DNA of 64,000 nt from Pseudomonas sp. FEN (GCF_904067045.1 NZ_CAJFDC010000012.1:1-64000); one strand, 5' to 3'. Positions 1-7,383 are shown, counted from the first letter of the stretch. Made by a program: numbers and translations. The notes: generated by a model from the sequence alone, not told the origin.

Positions 1-780
1 ATCTGCCAAGTGAGCCAGCATGTGCTTGGGGTTTTCGACGAAGGTGTACCATTTCGTCTGCTTCTCTTTGCGCTCCTGCCATTGCTCAGCCCAGGCATCC
101 AAGAGCTTTTCAGGGCGAATGAGCATTCTGCGCTTGCTCGGCCCTCCACCAGCAGACTCCACCCACTCACGCAACGTCAGCTCCTGTAAGACGAGAGAGC
201 AGGTGTACGAAGAGGTCTCAGCATGCTCTGCTAGCTCCGCGCCTGTAAGCCATTCGTTGGCATGCATCAAAAGGGCATGGACCACACTCCCTCGTGCGTC
301 AGTGAAGAGGTCTACGCTATGTGAGTATTTTTTCAGGCGCTTGGAGGGTTTATCGATACTGATTAGCCAGGTCTCGTGTTTCAGGTGGAGACTGCCTCCC
401 AGATCGAAGGAAGCTATGTTCTGTGCCTTCAGTTCCTCCTTGGCTCCAGGGCTTAGCGAACCAGCAGCAAGCATCCCAATAGCGTCGTGAGCATGGTCCT
501 GATAGCGCATGTAGTTGTTGAGCGCCCATACGGCGTCCCTGATGTCTCGCGGATAGACGTCCCTTTTGACCTCTACATAGATCATCAGCTTTTTGTAGGG
601 GGTTTGGATTTCAATCAACCCGTCTGGCTCGGAATCAGCTGTTGAGGAAAACGCCATCCCCGGCACACGTCGCACGCTGGCATCAGGACCTAAGGCCTCT
701 TCGAGAGTCCTCGTCAGCTCCTCCAGCACAAGCTTCTCGAATTCGAATCCGCCTGAATGTTGACGGTGATATTGATCCAT
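1..780 (-). CDS. AbiEi-family (type IV TA) antitoxin-like protein, C-terminus off the window
   Basis: The frame is open from ATG at 780 to the left edge (260 codons, no stop). The N-terminal 80 residues look like a PD-(D/E)XK nuclease fold: an Asp in EPDGLIEI followed by the core YVEVKR. A middle part (LSPGAKEEL, then SFDLGGSLHL) and a winged-helix-like stretch (ELAEHAETSSYTCSLVLQEL) follow, ending with RRMLIRPEKLLDAWAEQW. This layout is what I know from AbiEi_2-type antitoxins, which repress their own operon and are normally followed by an AbiEii nucleotidyltransferase toxin; that gene would lie left of the window. GAGG sits about 9 nt before the ATG. Palindromic operators lie just upstream. 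The family call is from memory of the motifs, not from a search. Confidence 0.72.
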   Translation of the reverse strand, partial: MDQYHRQHSGGFEFEKLVLEELTRTLEEALGPDASVRRVPGMAFSSTADSEPDGLIEIQTPYKKLMIYVEVKRDVYPRDIRDAVWALNNYMRYQDHAHDAIGMLAAGSLSPGAKEELKAQNIASFDLGGSLHLKHETWLISIDKPSKRLKKYSHSVDLFTDARGSVVHALLMHANEWLTGAELAEHAETSSYTCSLVLQELTLREWVESAGGGPSKRRMLIRPEKLLDAWAEQWQERKEKQTKWYTFVENPKHMLAHLAD

Positions 781-802
781 AACCTTAGCCTCATAAGCCT
801 TT

Positions 803-818
803 TTAGCTGAACAGCAAA
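803..818 (-). promoter_or_regulatory. Palindromic operator, promoter-proximal copy
   Basis: On the minus strand this reads TTTGCTGTTCAGCTAA, one mismatch from a perfect 7-2-7 inverted repeat. It begins 23 bp before the AbiEi-like start codon and matches the distal copy at 15 of 16 bases. It is probably the autorepression site of that antitoxin; this role is inferred. Confidence 0.6.
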
Positions 819-858
819 AATTGCCATATCAGCTAAATCTTAGGCCTAATCCTACCAT

Positions 859-874
859 TAGCTGAACAGCTAAC
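859..874 (-). promoter_or_regulatory. Palindromic operator, promoter-distal copy
   Basis: The sequence TTAGCTGTTCAGCTAA (minus strand) is a perfect inverted repeat of TTAGCTG and CAGCTAA around two bases. Half-sites with the same core lie at 830-836 and 885-891, centred 17-18 bp from a neighbouring full site, so the whole 800-892 stretch is an operator cluster. Inferred binder: the AbiEi-like protein encoded next to it. Confidence 0.62.
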
Positions 875-1259
875 AAGCATAAAATAGCTAAGCCTGCTGC
901 TGCCCGCTCTCTCAGCCACGGAGCACGCAGAGACGATTCACCGCTAGGCCTGGATGACGTGAGAGCTGGATGAGAGATGTCAACCGGATGTCTTCTTTCA
1001 CTTCAAGTGACCTGCTTAGCATCCTAGATGGTCGCTGCTAATGAAGAGCCCATGAGCCAACCTCAACGCCGCTGATCCTTTCGCGGAACGCACTTTCCAA
1101 ACCAGTGTGGTTAACCGGCGGCGCCGAAGGAGCCAAGGGTTTCTGTGGCCAGAAAAGACCATTGTGACATTTTTTCAAAAAAATCGGCTAAAAGCTCTGG
1201 AGGCCCTATTTTTCCTATATCGAATGACAGTGGCAGGAAAGAAATCCTGCCACTGCCTG
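875..1259. other. Intergenic stretch with no supported gene
   Basis: Between the operator cluster and the pseudogene there are no frames with protein-like composition. The short plus-strand frame starting at 1107 begins with an arginine-rich run and has no convincing ribosome binding site. I see no hairpin terminator or RNA gene. Confidence 0.5.
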
Positions 1260-1728
1260 CTAGCTCTGCGGGTCCGCTTCAAAGTTGTAAATATCCAGCA
1301 GATCATTCAGTGCGCCTACGACTCTCTCCTCCCTAATCAGTTCAACGTCAGTGTATGACACAGCAACCGCGATTTTCAGCGCATCGAAGCTCAGTGACAT
1401 CGGGTCGAATGGCCAGACTTGGATTCGCGCAACTGATGCGTCCCGGAAGCCAAAACCGGTTACCACTTCTAGGTCAGTACGTATCCGCTTCCAAGTGCTC
1501 AGCTCGACGCCATACGTTTTCTGAGTCCAGTCCGCCAACATCGTGTACTCATCGAGGAAGCTATCCCCAACATGTATAAAGCTATTGGAGTTGAAACCAC
1601 GAACAGTGTAATCAGCGCGACGAGACCAGCGACAGAAGCACCCTCATTGGAGTGCGCCCATCGCTCAGAACACTCTCGTCACGAAAGTTCTTCTGAACGC
1701 GCTCAGGCAAATCCGGTTCATCTGCCAT
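1260..1728 (-). pseudogene. Unrecognised gene broken by a frameshift
   Basis: A frame opens at ATG 1728 (MADEPDLPERVQKNF...) and reads 38 residues to a TGA near 1614. In the +1 frame a protein-like reading continues without a stop (ADYTVRGFNSNSFIHVGD...) to a TAG at 1260. Joined near 1615-1640 the two parts make a soluble protein of about 150 residues. Only the last 93 codons have an ATG of their own (1541). I do not recognise the family. It lies directly downstream of the AbrB/MazE-like gene, where a partner gene would be expected. A sequencing error in this one position would explain it equally well. Confidence 0.5.
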
Positions 1729-1785
1729 CACTAATTTTGTGAAATTCGACACAACAGCCTACCTACCAAGATCACTACTTTGTGT

Positions 1786-1983
1786 TCAAAACAACCGATC
1801 ATGTTGATCAGCATCCCGGACGGGCTTCAACACAATAGATCCATCGATCAGCTCGATACTTAGCCGATCACCAATGGCAACATTCATGGCCGCTAAAACC
1901 TCATGGGGGAGATCGATTATGACGTCCCCGCTGCCATCTCCTGGGTCTTGGCATTTGACAGTGAAGCTTTCTGACTGACTCAT
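1786..1983 (-). CDS. AbrB/MazE/SpoVT-family DNA-binding protein
   Basis: This is a 65-residue protein with the swapped-hairpin AbrB core: GDVIIDLPHEVLAAMNVAIG, then DRLSIELIDGSIVLKPVR. Proteins of this kind are antitoxins or small transcription regulators that dimerise through this fold. The start is well supported by AGAGGG about 9 nt upstream of ATG. Its downstream neighbour, 57 bp away on the same strand, is the frameshifted gene, which could be the remains of a cognate partner, but that gene does not resemble MazF or PIN toxins. Whether this protein acts as an antitoxin or a stand-alone regulator cannot be told from the sequence. Confidence 0.68.
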   Translation of the reverse strand: MSQSESFTVKCQDPGDGSGDVIIDLPHEVLAAMNVAIGDRLSIELIDGSIVLKPVRDADQHDRLF

Positions 1984-2043
1984 GTAGGTTCGCCCTCTTG
2001 GTCCCCATTGGCAGCTTTCGACCAGTAGAACAATCCCGGCGAT

Positions 2044-2538
2044 TTACGCCGGGGATCCGTCACCAGAAGCTTGCGGCAGGGTCTGAGAGGTGACTCCTTT
2101 TGCGACCATGGCAATGCATTTTTTCTTCCGTCGTTCGCCTATAATTAAGGCCACTCCTAAAGGAACCAGCACAAGCCCTATCACTACCACAATAGCAGGG
2201 ATTCCGGACAGCATAATGAAATATCCAAGAGTCTCCAGCCCCCAAATACAATTATTGTATTCTGCCTGGGTATTAAAATTCTTCAGTGCATAACAAACAA
2301 GGTACCCCTTCTTCACCGTTCCTGCAACGCGTACTGTGTCCCCGTCAGCCAAACTGACCGCATCACTTGTAAGAAACTCCACCGGTCGACCGTTCACTCG
2401 AAACGCATAAACGTTCCCAGAACTCATTGAACCGCTAGTTTTACCGGTGATAGCCGATGTTTGGATACTCCCATGAACCTTTGTACCGCGACTTACATGC
2501 GAGACCACACCTTCAAGCATCTCAATTTTCGAAGCCAT
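2044..2538 (-). CDS. Membrane protein with soluble N-terminal domain, function unknown
   Basis: The protein has 164 residues. Residues 1-90 are soluble and rich in short beta-type stretches (VSHVSRGTKVHG, VEFLTSD, DTVRVAGTVKKG), possibly an OB-like barrel. Residues 102-135 are strongly hydrophobic (LGYFIMLSGIPAIVVVIGLV...), enough for one long or two short membrane spans, followed by the basic stop-transfer ERRKKK. The start has a perfect GGAGGT six bases upstream. It leads into no recognised operon but shares strand and spacing with the two lipoprotein genes upstream, suggesting a small envelope-associated cluster. I do not recognise a family. Confidence 0.65.
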   Translation of the reverse strand: MASKIEMLEGVVSHVSRGTKVHGSIQTSAITGKTSGSMSSGNVYAFRVNGRPVEFLTSDAVSLADGDTVRVAGTVKKGYLVCYALKNFNTQAEYNNCIWGLETLGYFIMLSGIPAIVVVIGLVLVPLGVALIIGERRKKKCIAMVAKGVTSQTLPQASGDGSPA

Positions 2539-2606
2539 AGAAGTACCTCCATAATAATTTAAATCGTCATAAATTACTGGGCAGCCACATAAATTGAAGC
2601 CGAACT

Positions 2607-3029
2607 CTATTTCGTAACTACACCATTGATGATTTTGCAGAACTCGTCCTGCGCGCCGCTATCTGGAGCGTAAATCCCCGCTGCGGCCACAAAAACCAAC
2701 GTCACCTTTGTACCTGACGGCAATGCTTCAACAATGGCGTTCAACGGTGCCCTTTTTTTGCTGTAGTTGACGTCCTGGTACGCTGATATAAGCCCTCCTC
2801 GCGAGTCTGAAGATTCAATGTGAAATCCTTCCTCCAACATAATGGCCGACAGCCGCTGGAATGCTAGATCAGGAGTAACACCAGGCAGCATCGAAGATGT
2901 CGTAAGTTTTTTACCGGTAACGATGCTACCTTCCGTGCTGAAATTAGCTTCGCACTCACTCGATGAATGCAACGCCGCGCATCCACTGAGTACAGCGACG
3001 CCCGCTATCAGCGCAAACTGATGAATCAT
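2607..3029 (-). CDS. Small predicted lipoprotein, function unknown
   Basis: The protein has 140 residues and begins with a short signal peptide ending in the lipobox LSGC (Cys about residue 17), so the mature protein is probably a membrane-anchored lipoprotein of about 13 kDa. The mature part has two further cysteines (ECEANF near the start, EFCKII near the end) that could form a disulfide. No family was recognised. It stands between another lipoprotein gene and a membrane protein gene on the same strand. Confidence 0.65.
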   Translation of the reverse strand: MIHQFALIAGVAVLSGCAALHSSSECEANFSTEGSIVTGKKLTTSSMLPGVTPDLAFQRLSAIMLEEGFHIESSDSRGGLISAYQDVNYSKKRAPLNAIVEALPSGTKVTLVFVAAAGIYAPDSGAQDEFCKIINGVVTK

Positions 3030-3091
3030 GATATTTCCCTGTTACTCAGACAACCTCGACGCAAGGACGCGCCACAACAGTCGGAGTTAAT

Positions 3092-3991
3092 TCACAAAGT
3101 TTTGGATAGCAGAACCGAACCGCTCGCAGTGTCAACCACGTCTACTCGTTGAGGAGCGACTAGAACATAGCGTTTGGGGCCAAAATGGTCAGTAATGGTT
3201 TCACGCTCGATATTTTTTACGTAACCGTAAACCACAATATTTGACGTAGGGCGAGCAGCCTCAATTTTACGGGCCTGAGCTTCGTCAGGTACATCAAAAA
3301 AAAATTTTGAACCACCAGTGAGGCCTATCTTGTAGTCTGTCGGACCTGGATTATAGTAACAGCGGGTTGGGCTGGCACGCTTGAAGCTAGCCTCATTTCG
3401 CATTTCCTCTTTACTGTATTCAAGCTTATCAGAGAACATACAGCTAGACACTTTGAACCCTTTGGATGCAAAGTCATATGCTGCAAGATGATCCGGAATG
3501 ATAGCTTTAACCAATCTATTCGATCCGAACTTTCCAGCCTCATCTTTCACAATGGCAAAAATCTTATCGCTTAAATCTTTTTTCCGGAATGCATCTTGGG
3601 CCGTTAGAATCTCATACCCGTACTTGTAGAGATCTGGATTTTCCGTACGTACCTGAATAGCATTTTTTACAGAATCAACGACATCATCCTGTGTTTCGTC
3701 CCACGTATGCTGCGCAGTATAAATCTGCAAAGCCGTCATAGGATTCAGCATGTCTTGGTATTTTGAAACATCCGCCAATTCAAGAGGTGGCAGTTCGATG
3801 CTCCTCGGCTGATTGAGTGCTGCGAATTTTTTCTCCGCTTCACTCTGTTTCGGAGGCTGGACCTCAGCTTTTTTCTCTACCTTTTTTGCATCGGCATCAC
3901 TATCTGAGCATGCAACAAGAAATGTACTGCATAACCCAACGATTATACCTACCGCAAAATACTTCGGTGAAATGCTTTTTTTAGCATTCAT
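3092..3991 (-). CDS. Predicted lipoprotein, possibly DUF4852-like
   Basis: This is a 299-residue protein with a basic N-terminus, a hydrophobic segment and the lipobox LVAC (Cys about residue 28). A charged, Lys/Glu-rich linker of about 25 residues follows, and then a globular domain to the C-terminus with two cysteines (SSCMFS and TRCYYN). Length and general layout recall lipoproteins grouped as DUF4852, but I am not certain. AT-rich codon use (many AAA, GAT, ATA) differs clearly from core Pseudomonas genes further right and supports acquisition by transfer. It is the first of three envelope-related genes on this strand. Confidence 0.62.
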   Translation of the reverse strand: MNAKKSISPKYFAVGIIVGLCSTFLVACSDSDADAKKVEKKAEVQPPKQSEAEKKFAALNQPRSIELPPLELADVSKYQDMLNPMTALQIYTAQHTWDETQDDVVDSVKNAIQVRTENPDLYKYGYEILTAQDAFRKKDLSDKIFAIVKDEAGKFGSNRLVKAIIPDHLAAYDFASKGFKVSSCMFSDKLEYSKEEMRNEASFKRASPTRCYYNPGPTDYKIGLTGGSKFFFDVPDEAQARKIEAARPTSNIVVYGYVKNIERETITDHFGPKRYVLVAPQRVDVVDTASGSVLLSKTL

Positions 3992-4145
3992 ACCACAATC
4001 CTTTTGTCTAATAATAACATCACAAACAGTCGTTACGTCAGCGATACACGCAGCATTTGCGGAGCTTTATTAATATCCGACAAACAAGCAATACTAAAAT
4101 CTTATCTGAGACAGACAAATTCAAACCCTTGACGAGGTCAAACCG

Positions 4146-4562
4146 CTATTCTTCCTCATATAAAAGTCGCTCTTCGTCATGACCTTCTACCGTCGGGTGC
4201 GAATATTCCAGGGTGTGGTTGTGCATTTCGTACCGGTGATGAGTGTCTCCACCAACAACAAAACTCCACACGCGCCGGATAGGAAGCAACCGGTAAATGT
4301 ACGGAATATTTTTGCTACCTTGCATTCGCTGAACACTAACAATCGGCCTACGACTACTCGGCTTTTCAGCGAGGAATGCATCGAAATCAGAATGGTCTGT
4401 GAAGAAGACCCACTTCATTCGAAACCCATCTATCGAAGGGATTCCGTAGCAGACATGGAGCCAGGGAAAAGCCTCGTCATGGCCAACGATCTCATGCCTG
4501 GTTACCTCCGAATCTGATGCAAAAACATCGGTTGAGTCCGCTGACCCGCTTGTTGCAAACAT
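4146..4562 (-). CDS. Hypothetical protein
   Basis: The predicted product has 138 residues with a composition typical of a soluble protein: aromatic-rich strands (PWLHVCYGIPS, MKWVFFTDHSDF), a basic middle and an acidic C-terminus (EGHDEERLLYEEE). No signal peptide, membrane segment or known motif is visible. The plus strand also has an open frame of 112 codons over the same DNA, but its product has low-complexity, shadow-like composition, so the minus strand is preferred. The ATG at 4562 has no strong ribosome binding site, so the true start may be a little further in. Confidence 0.5.
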   Translation of the reverse strand: MFATSGSADSTDVFASDSEVTRHEIVGHDEAFPWLHVCYGIPSIDGFRMKWVFFTDHSDFDAFLAEKPSSRRPIVSVQRMQGSKNIPYIYRLLPIRRVWSFVVGGDTHHRYEMHNHTLEYSHPTVEGHDEERLLYEEE

Positions 4563-4666
4563 CCGTCCCCCTTCCCCACGCCAATAAATCCGCCAGCCTC
4601 CCCCAAATCAGGGCACCGTTTCGGCACAACACCTAGGCCGACTACCGAAAATAAATCCCAAGAACC

Positions 4667-4680
4667 GGAAGTATGCTTCC
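4667..4680. promoter_or_regulatory. Short palindrome upstream of the Xre gene
   Basis: GGAAG-TATG-CTTCC is a 5-4-5 inverted repeat. It lies directly left of the larger GGAAC inverted repeat and shares its GGAA/TTCC half-site, so both may be contacted by the same regulator. Confidence 0.35.
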
Positions 4681-4683
4681 TGT

Positions 4684-4708
4684 TTGGAACAATCTGCAAG
4701 CGTTCCAA
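4684..4708. promoter_or_regulatory. Inverted repeat TTGGAAC-11-GTTCCAA before the Xre gene
   Basis: Two perfect 7-bp arms are separated by 11 bp, so arm centres are 18 bp apart, close to two helical turns. The right arm ends about 20 bp before the preferred start codon. The arrangement suits autorepression by the HTH protein encoded immediately downstream; this is inferred from position and symmetry. Confidence 0.5.
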
Positions 4709-4728
4709 TGCCCGCTTTGGGCAGAAAA

Positions 4729-5013
4729 ATGGAACTCAACGAGGCATTTGGTCGCGTTTTCGCACGTCTACGCTCGCGGAACGGTTTGACTCAGGAAGAT
4801 TTCCATCCAGCAGCCACGGACAGATATGTGCGAATGCTCGAAAAAGGTAAGGCATCCCCGACGATTGCGATGTTTTGTGAGCTATCAAGCGTGTTGGATG
4901 TAAGCCCGGCGGTGCTGATGGCCCTCACAACAGCAGAAGCTGCTGGCCTTACTGAAGAAGATGGCCTCCAAGCGCTCCAAGCAGCGTTAGATGACACCAA
5001 GCGTGTTGCGTAG
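4729..5013 (+). CDS. Xre-family HTH transcriptional regulator
   Basis: The product has about 94 residues and is almost entirely a Cro/C1-type HTH domain: LNEAFGRVFARLRSRNGLTQ, then YVRMLEKGKASPTIAMFCEL and the closing helix SSVLDVSPAVLM. I chose ATG 4729 because the conserved domain begins there. Earlier in-frame starts (ATG 4708, TTG 4684) lie inside the inverted repeat that is probably its operator. The C-terminal 25 residues are acidic and may serve dimerisation. No partner gene sits close behind it, so it looks like a stand-alone regulator of the accessory region. Confidence 0.7.
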   Translation: MELNEAFGRVFARLRSRNGLTQEDFHPAATDRYVRMLEKGKASPTIAMFCELSSVLDVSPAVLMALTTAEAAGLTEEDGLQALQAALDDTKRVA

Positions 5014-5216
5014 GGGCTCTACGAGCCTGAATGCTCCTCGTACCGCCTCACAGCACTGCACCTCTTTGTTCTCCCCTCACCATCACGCTTCATAGCTCCG
5101 CTCAAGGCGTGTGCCAGGATTGAGCGCTGTTGCGGGCATCTGACCGTTGCTTGAATACCACTTCTGGGCGCGATTTTGGCTAGAATCTCGATCAAGGTAA
5201 GCGGAGGGCCGAGGCT

Positions 5217-5477
5217 ATGACTGACAGTACGGATAACGGCGTAACGGAGGGATCTCGGCTAAAGCCGAGCTTCGAGGAGCTGGTCCAGTTGAAGGCTCAG
5301 AAACAAGCTGAGGCTAGCGAGAGCAGAAACGCATGGATGGCTCGCTGGCGAGCGGCGTCTCTGGATGAGAGAAATGCGGCTGAAGAGCGATTTCAACAGG
5401 CTTTCAGCAAAATCGCGTCTCAGTTTGGCCGTAGCCGACGCCTCGTTCTTTCCGATGCCCAGGCCTCAGATGACTAA
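5217..5477 (+). CDS. Small hypothetical protein
   Basis: The protein has 86 residues, is highly charged, and is predicted to be mostly helical, with possible coiled-coil from about residue 20 to 70 (ELVQLKAQKQAEASESRNAW and following). There is no cysteine, signal or membrane segment. GGAGG and CGAGG runs lie just before ATG 5217, so translation is plausible. No family was recognised and no neighbour on the same strand is close enough to suggest an operon. Confidence 0.5.
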   Translation: MTDSTDNGVTEGSRLKPSFEELVQLKAQKQAEASESRNAWMARWRAASLDERNAAEERFQQAFSKIASQFGRSRRLVLSDAQASDD

Positions 5478-5539
5478 ACGTGCAAGCTCCGTTCAGCTCA
5501 TCGGTGGCTTATCAACCAGTGTCGTACGGCCAACACCTA

Positions 5540-5893
5540 TCAGTGAGATTTGGTGGGTTTCCAACTGCGGTGCTTGGTAAATAATGGCGCGAACAAAAAG
5601 CTCAAGAGCAGCTCTGCTGTAACTCCTGGAGTTAGCCAGCCATATTCTTGGGCTGTCGGATTTGACAGCAATTCAATGTCACCACCTCGCAATGTAATTG
5701 CAGCTGCTATGAGGATTGGTGTCAAGATGACCGTGGTTTTCAATGAGGTCTGCGCCCCTGCCGCTATGCATTTAAAAATAAATAACTTCGGGACCCCATA
5801 CTTCTGAGAGCGTGACAGTGGCAGGTGTGGTTCAAGCACTCGCAATCCGATTAACGCGAGCAGTACGAGCCAGAAGAAGTAGATTGAGGTCAT
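5540..5893 (-). CDS. Small membrane protein, three predicted TM segments
   Basis: The product has 117 residues. Hydrophobic segments lie at about residues 4-20 (IYFFWLVLLALIGLRVL), 50-68 (TTVILTPILIAAAITL) and 90-105 (ELLLSFLFAPLF), separated by a basic loop. No catalytic motif is visible and I do not recognise a family. The opposite strand also has an open frame, but the ordered hydrophobic pattern favours this one. The ribosome binding site is weak. Confidence 0.5.
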   Translation of the reverse strand: MTSIYFFWLVLLALIGLRVLEPHLPLSRSQKYGVPKLFIFKCIAAGAQTSLKTTVILTPILIAAAITLRGGDIELLSNPTAQEYGWLTPGVTAELLLSFLFAPLFTKHRSWKPTKSH

Positions 5894-6230
5894 TGTGCGT
5901 ACTCAGAGGAGGCTCGGGTTGAAGTGTACAATACTGCGATACATTCTAGGGCTCAAAATAACCATATGAGCACCTGCCGCCTCTCCCCGGACTCACACAG
6001 GGATGGTAAGCTCAAACCGACTTGTTCGGAGGATCCCTAAAAGGGCCAACCTCAGCAAATGTAGAATTTGTCGCACAACTTTGCAGTTGCGCGACAACTG
6101 CCGCATCAAAAAACCTACGAACATTACTCTAGAGACATGCTCTTGGACTAAAACATGCGAGCAGGAACGTTACGCAACCGAAGGTATTGCATCACCGACC
6201 AACTTGCTCATGCCCAGTAGGCCCCGCAGA
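5894..6230. other. Intergenic region of the island with a 28-bp inverted repeat
   Basis: No supported gene lies here. A plus-strand frame from 6003 has no protein-like order and is rejected. The only clear structure is the 11-6-11 inverted repeat listed separately. Confidence 0.45.
6069..6096. repeat. 28-bp inverted repeat, 11-6-11
   Basis: The arms are TGTCGCACAAC and GTTGCGCGACA (10 of 11 complementary), separated by TTTGCA. This geometry is that of a tyrosine-recombinase crossover site such as dif, but it could equally be a regulator's operator or an RNA hairpin. There is no T-run, so it is not a simple terminator. Confidence 0.45.
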
Positions 6231-7126
6231 TCAGCCGAGGCTTTGGAGGTAGCGGCCTAGATCCTGAAATCCCTTCTCGCGCAACAGTTGAGAGACTCTT
6301 GCTGAACGTTTCTCGGCTTTAGGAAGGAAGATTGCGACCTGGTCAGTGTAAGGACGGGGTAGGTCCTTCCAATAATACGTTGCCTCGAAATTCCTCATTG
6401 CGCGATGGAATTCCAGCTGTTGCTCGCAATGCCAAGACATCACGTAGATGTCGAAATCACGCCGTAGGCTCGACACCGCCAGCTGGTTGATGCCAAAAAT
6501 CGTGTATCGCCCATGTAGAGGAACGTCGACCTCAATGCGCTTCGCAATGTATTTGGCTGCGGCAAAATGATGAGACCCGCCACTATTAATTAAATAAACC
6601 CGCCCGTCCCATGTCCAGGTTGAGAAGAAGTCGTGGCCCTTTTGCGAAATGATACGGATCTCAGGCCAGGCAAGGTTTTCCTCAAGCTTCTCTTTGGAGA
6701 TGGGGGTAATCATTGGCCGGGAGTTTTTCTCCACCATTGCGTCCATGCTCTGAAAGTCATGCAGCTCAGACTTAGACGCGGCAAAGCCATACACGTCCTG
6801 AATATCGCAGCTCCAGTGCTCAATCTCCCTCACCGTCCCGAGGCTCAGTAGGTCCTTGCGGTCCAAGCTTGTCGAGCCATAGTTGTGAGACGCGCCAGGG
6901 CAACGGGTCCAACCGTTAAGCTTGTGGGGTAAATACCCGCCAGACTGATGTGCCACGCGGCCAAACTCATTCCATCGGACTATTTCGCTCGCGCTGAGCC
7001 CAGTCTCATGCTCGGCCAGATGCCGGTTCAGGCCTGGATCTGCGCGGAGCAGATTCATGAGGGTCATCGGCTGACCGAGGTCTTCGAGCAATGAGTCCCG
7101 TAAAAACTTGATGGATTTTTGATCAT
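6231..7126 (-). CDS. Unrecognised protein; frameshift near its start likely
   Basis: From TTG 7091 the frame gives 286 residues of soluble protein with a conserved-looking centre (WPEIRII, FSTWTWDGRVYLINSGGSHH, FAAAKYIAKRIEV). I do not recognise it with confidence; a DUF6685-like protein is one possibility. The natural start appears to be ATG 7126, which has AAGGA nine bases upstream, but that ATG is in a different frame. The two frames join if the run of five A (7116-7120, minus strand) is read as six, giving MIKKSIKFLRDSLLEDLGQ. So the gene is either disrupted by a 1-nt deletion, or the assembly has an error there, or translation starts at TTG 7091. Confidence 0.6.
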
Positions 7127-7305
7127 GGAAGGTTCCTTATCCGTGCCTTGGCGAGGTGCTCAAGGCTGTCAAAACAAGAATGCCGAGATCCATCCGCAAC
7201 CGCTACTGAACCTTGTGCACTTCCCACCTGTGTACGGGAGTGGCTGATTTGGAGACCTGGGCTCGCTGCGCGGGATGGCCAAGGTGGGGCTCGGCGGAAT
7301 ATGGG

Positions 7306-7383
7306 TGTCCATTGAAATCCAAAAAAATGGACGGACACTAAAAAAATTAAGATATTGTTTTGTATGGATTTATTCTGTCCATT
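7306..7383. repeat. Three copies of a TGTCCATT-type motif at the island edge
   Basis: TGTCCATT occurs at 7306-7313 and 7376-7383 on the plus strand, and AATGGAC (the same core inverted) at 7326-7332, all within 78 bp and ending some 20 bp from the junction with the truncated channel gene. Such clustered sites could bind a transposase or recombinase at an element end, or a repressor. No function can be assigned from sequence alone. Confidence 0.35.

Noticed and set aside
1107..1358. Plus-strand frame in the island gap
   Set aside because: It begins with a run of Arg codons, lacks a ribosome site, and overlaps the more protein-like pseudogene on the other strand.
1540..1700. Third reading frame with a hydrophobic, membrane-like segment
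   Set aside because: It has no start codon, is bounded by stops on both sides, and competes with two better frames that join into one protein.
4179..4517. Plus-strand frame opposite the 138-residue hypothetical gene
   Set aside because: The minus frame is longer and has better protein-like alternation. The plus frame has no ribosome site.
6003..6260. Plus-strand frame over the intergenic inverted repeat
   Set aside because: No ordered hydrophobic pattern; it would overlap the real gene's 3' end and encode the 28-bp palindrome as protein.
7123..7338. Minus-strand frame upstream of the frameshifted island gene
   Set aside because: Low-complexity Ser/Pro/Arg sequence with a non-ATG start; it reads through the TGTCCATT repeats.
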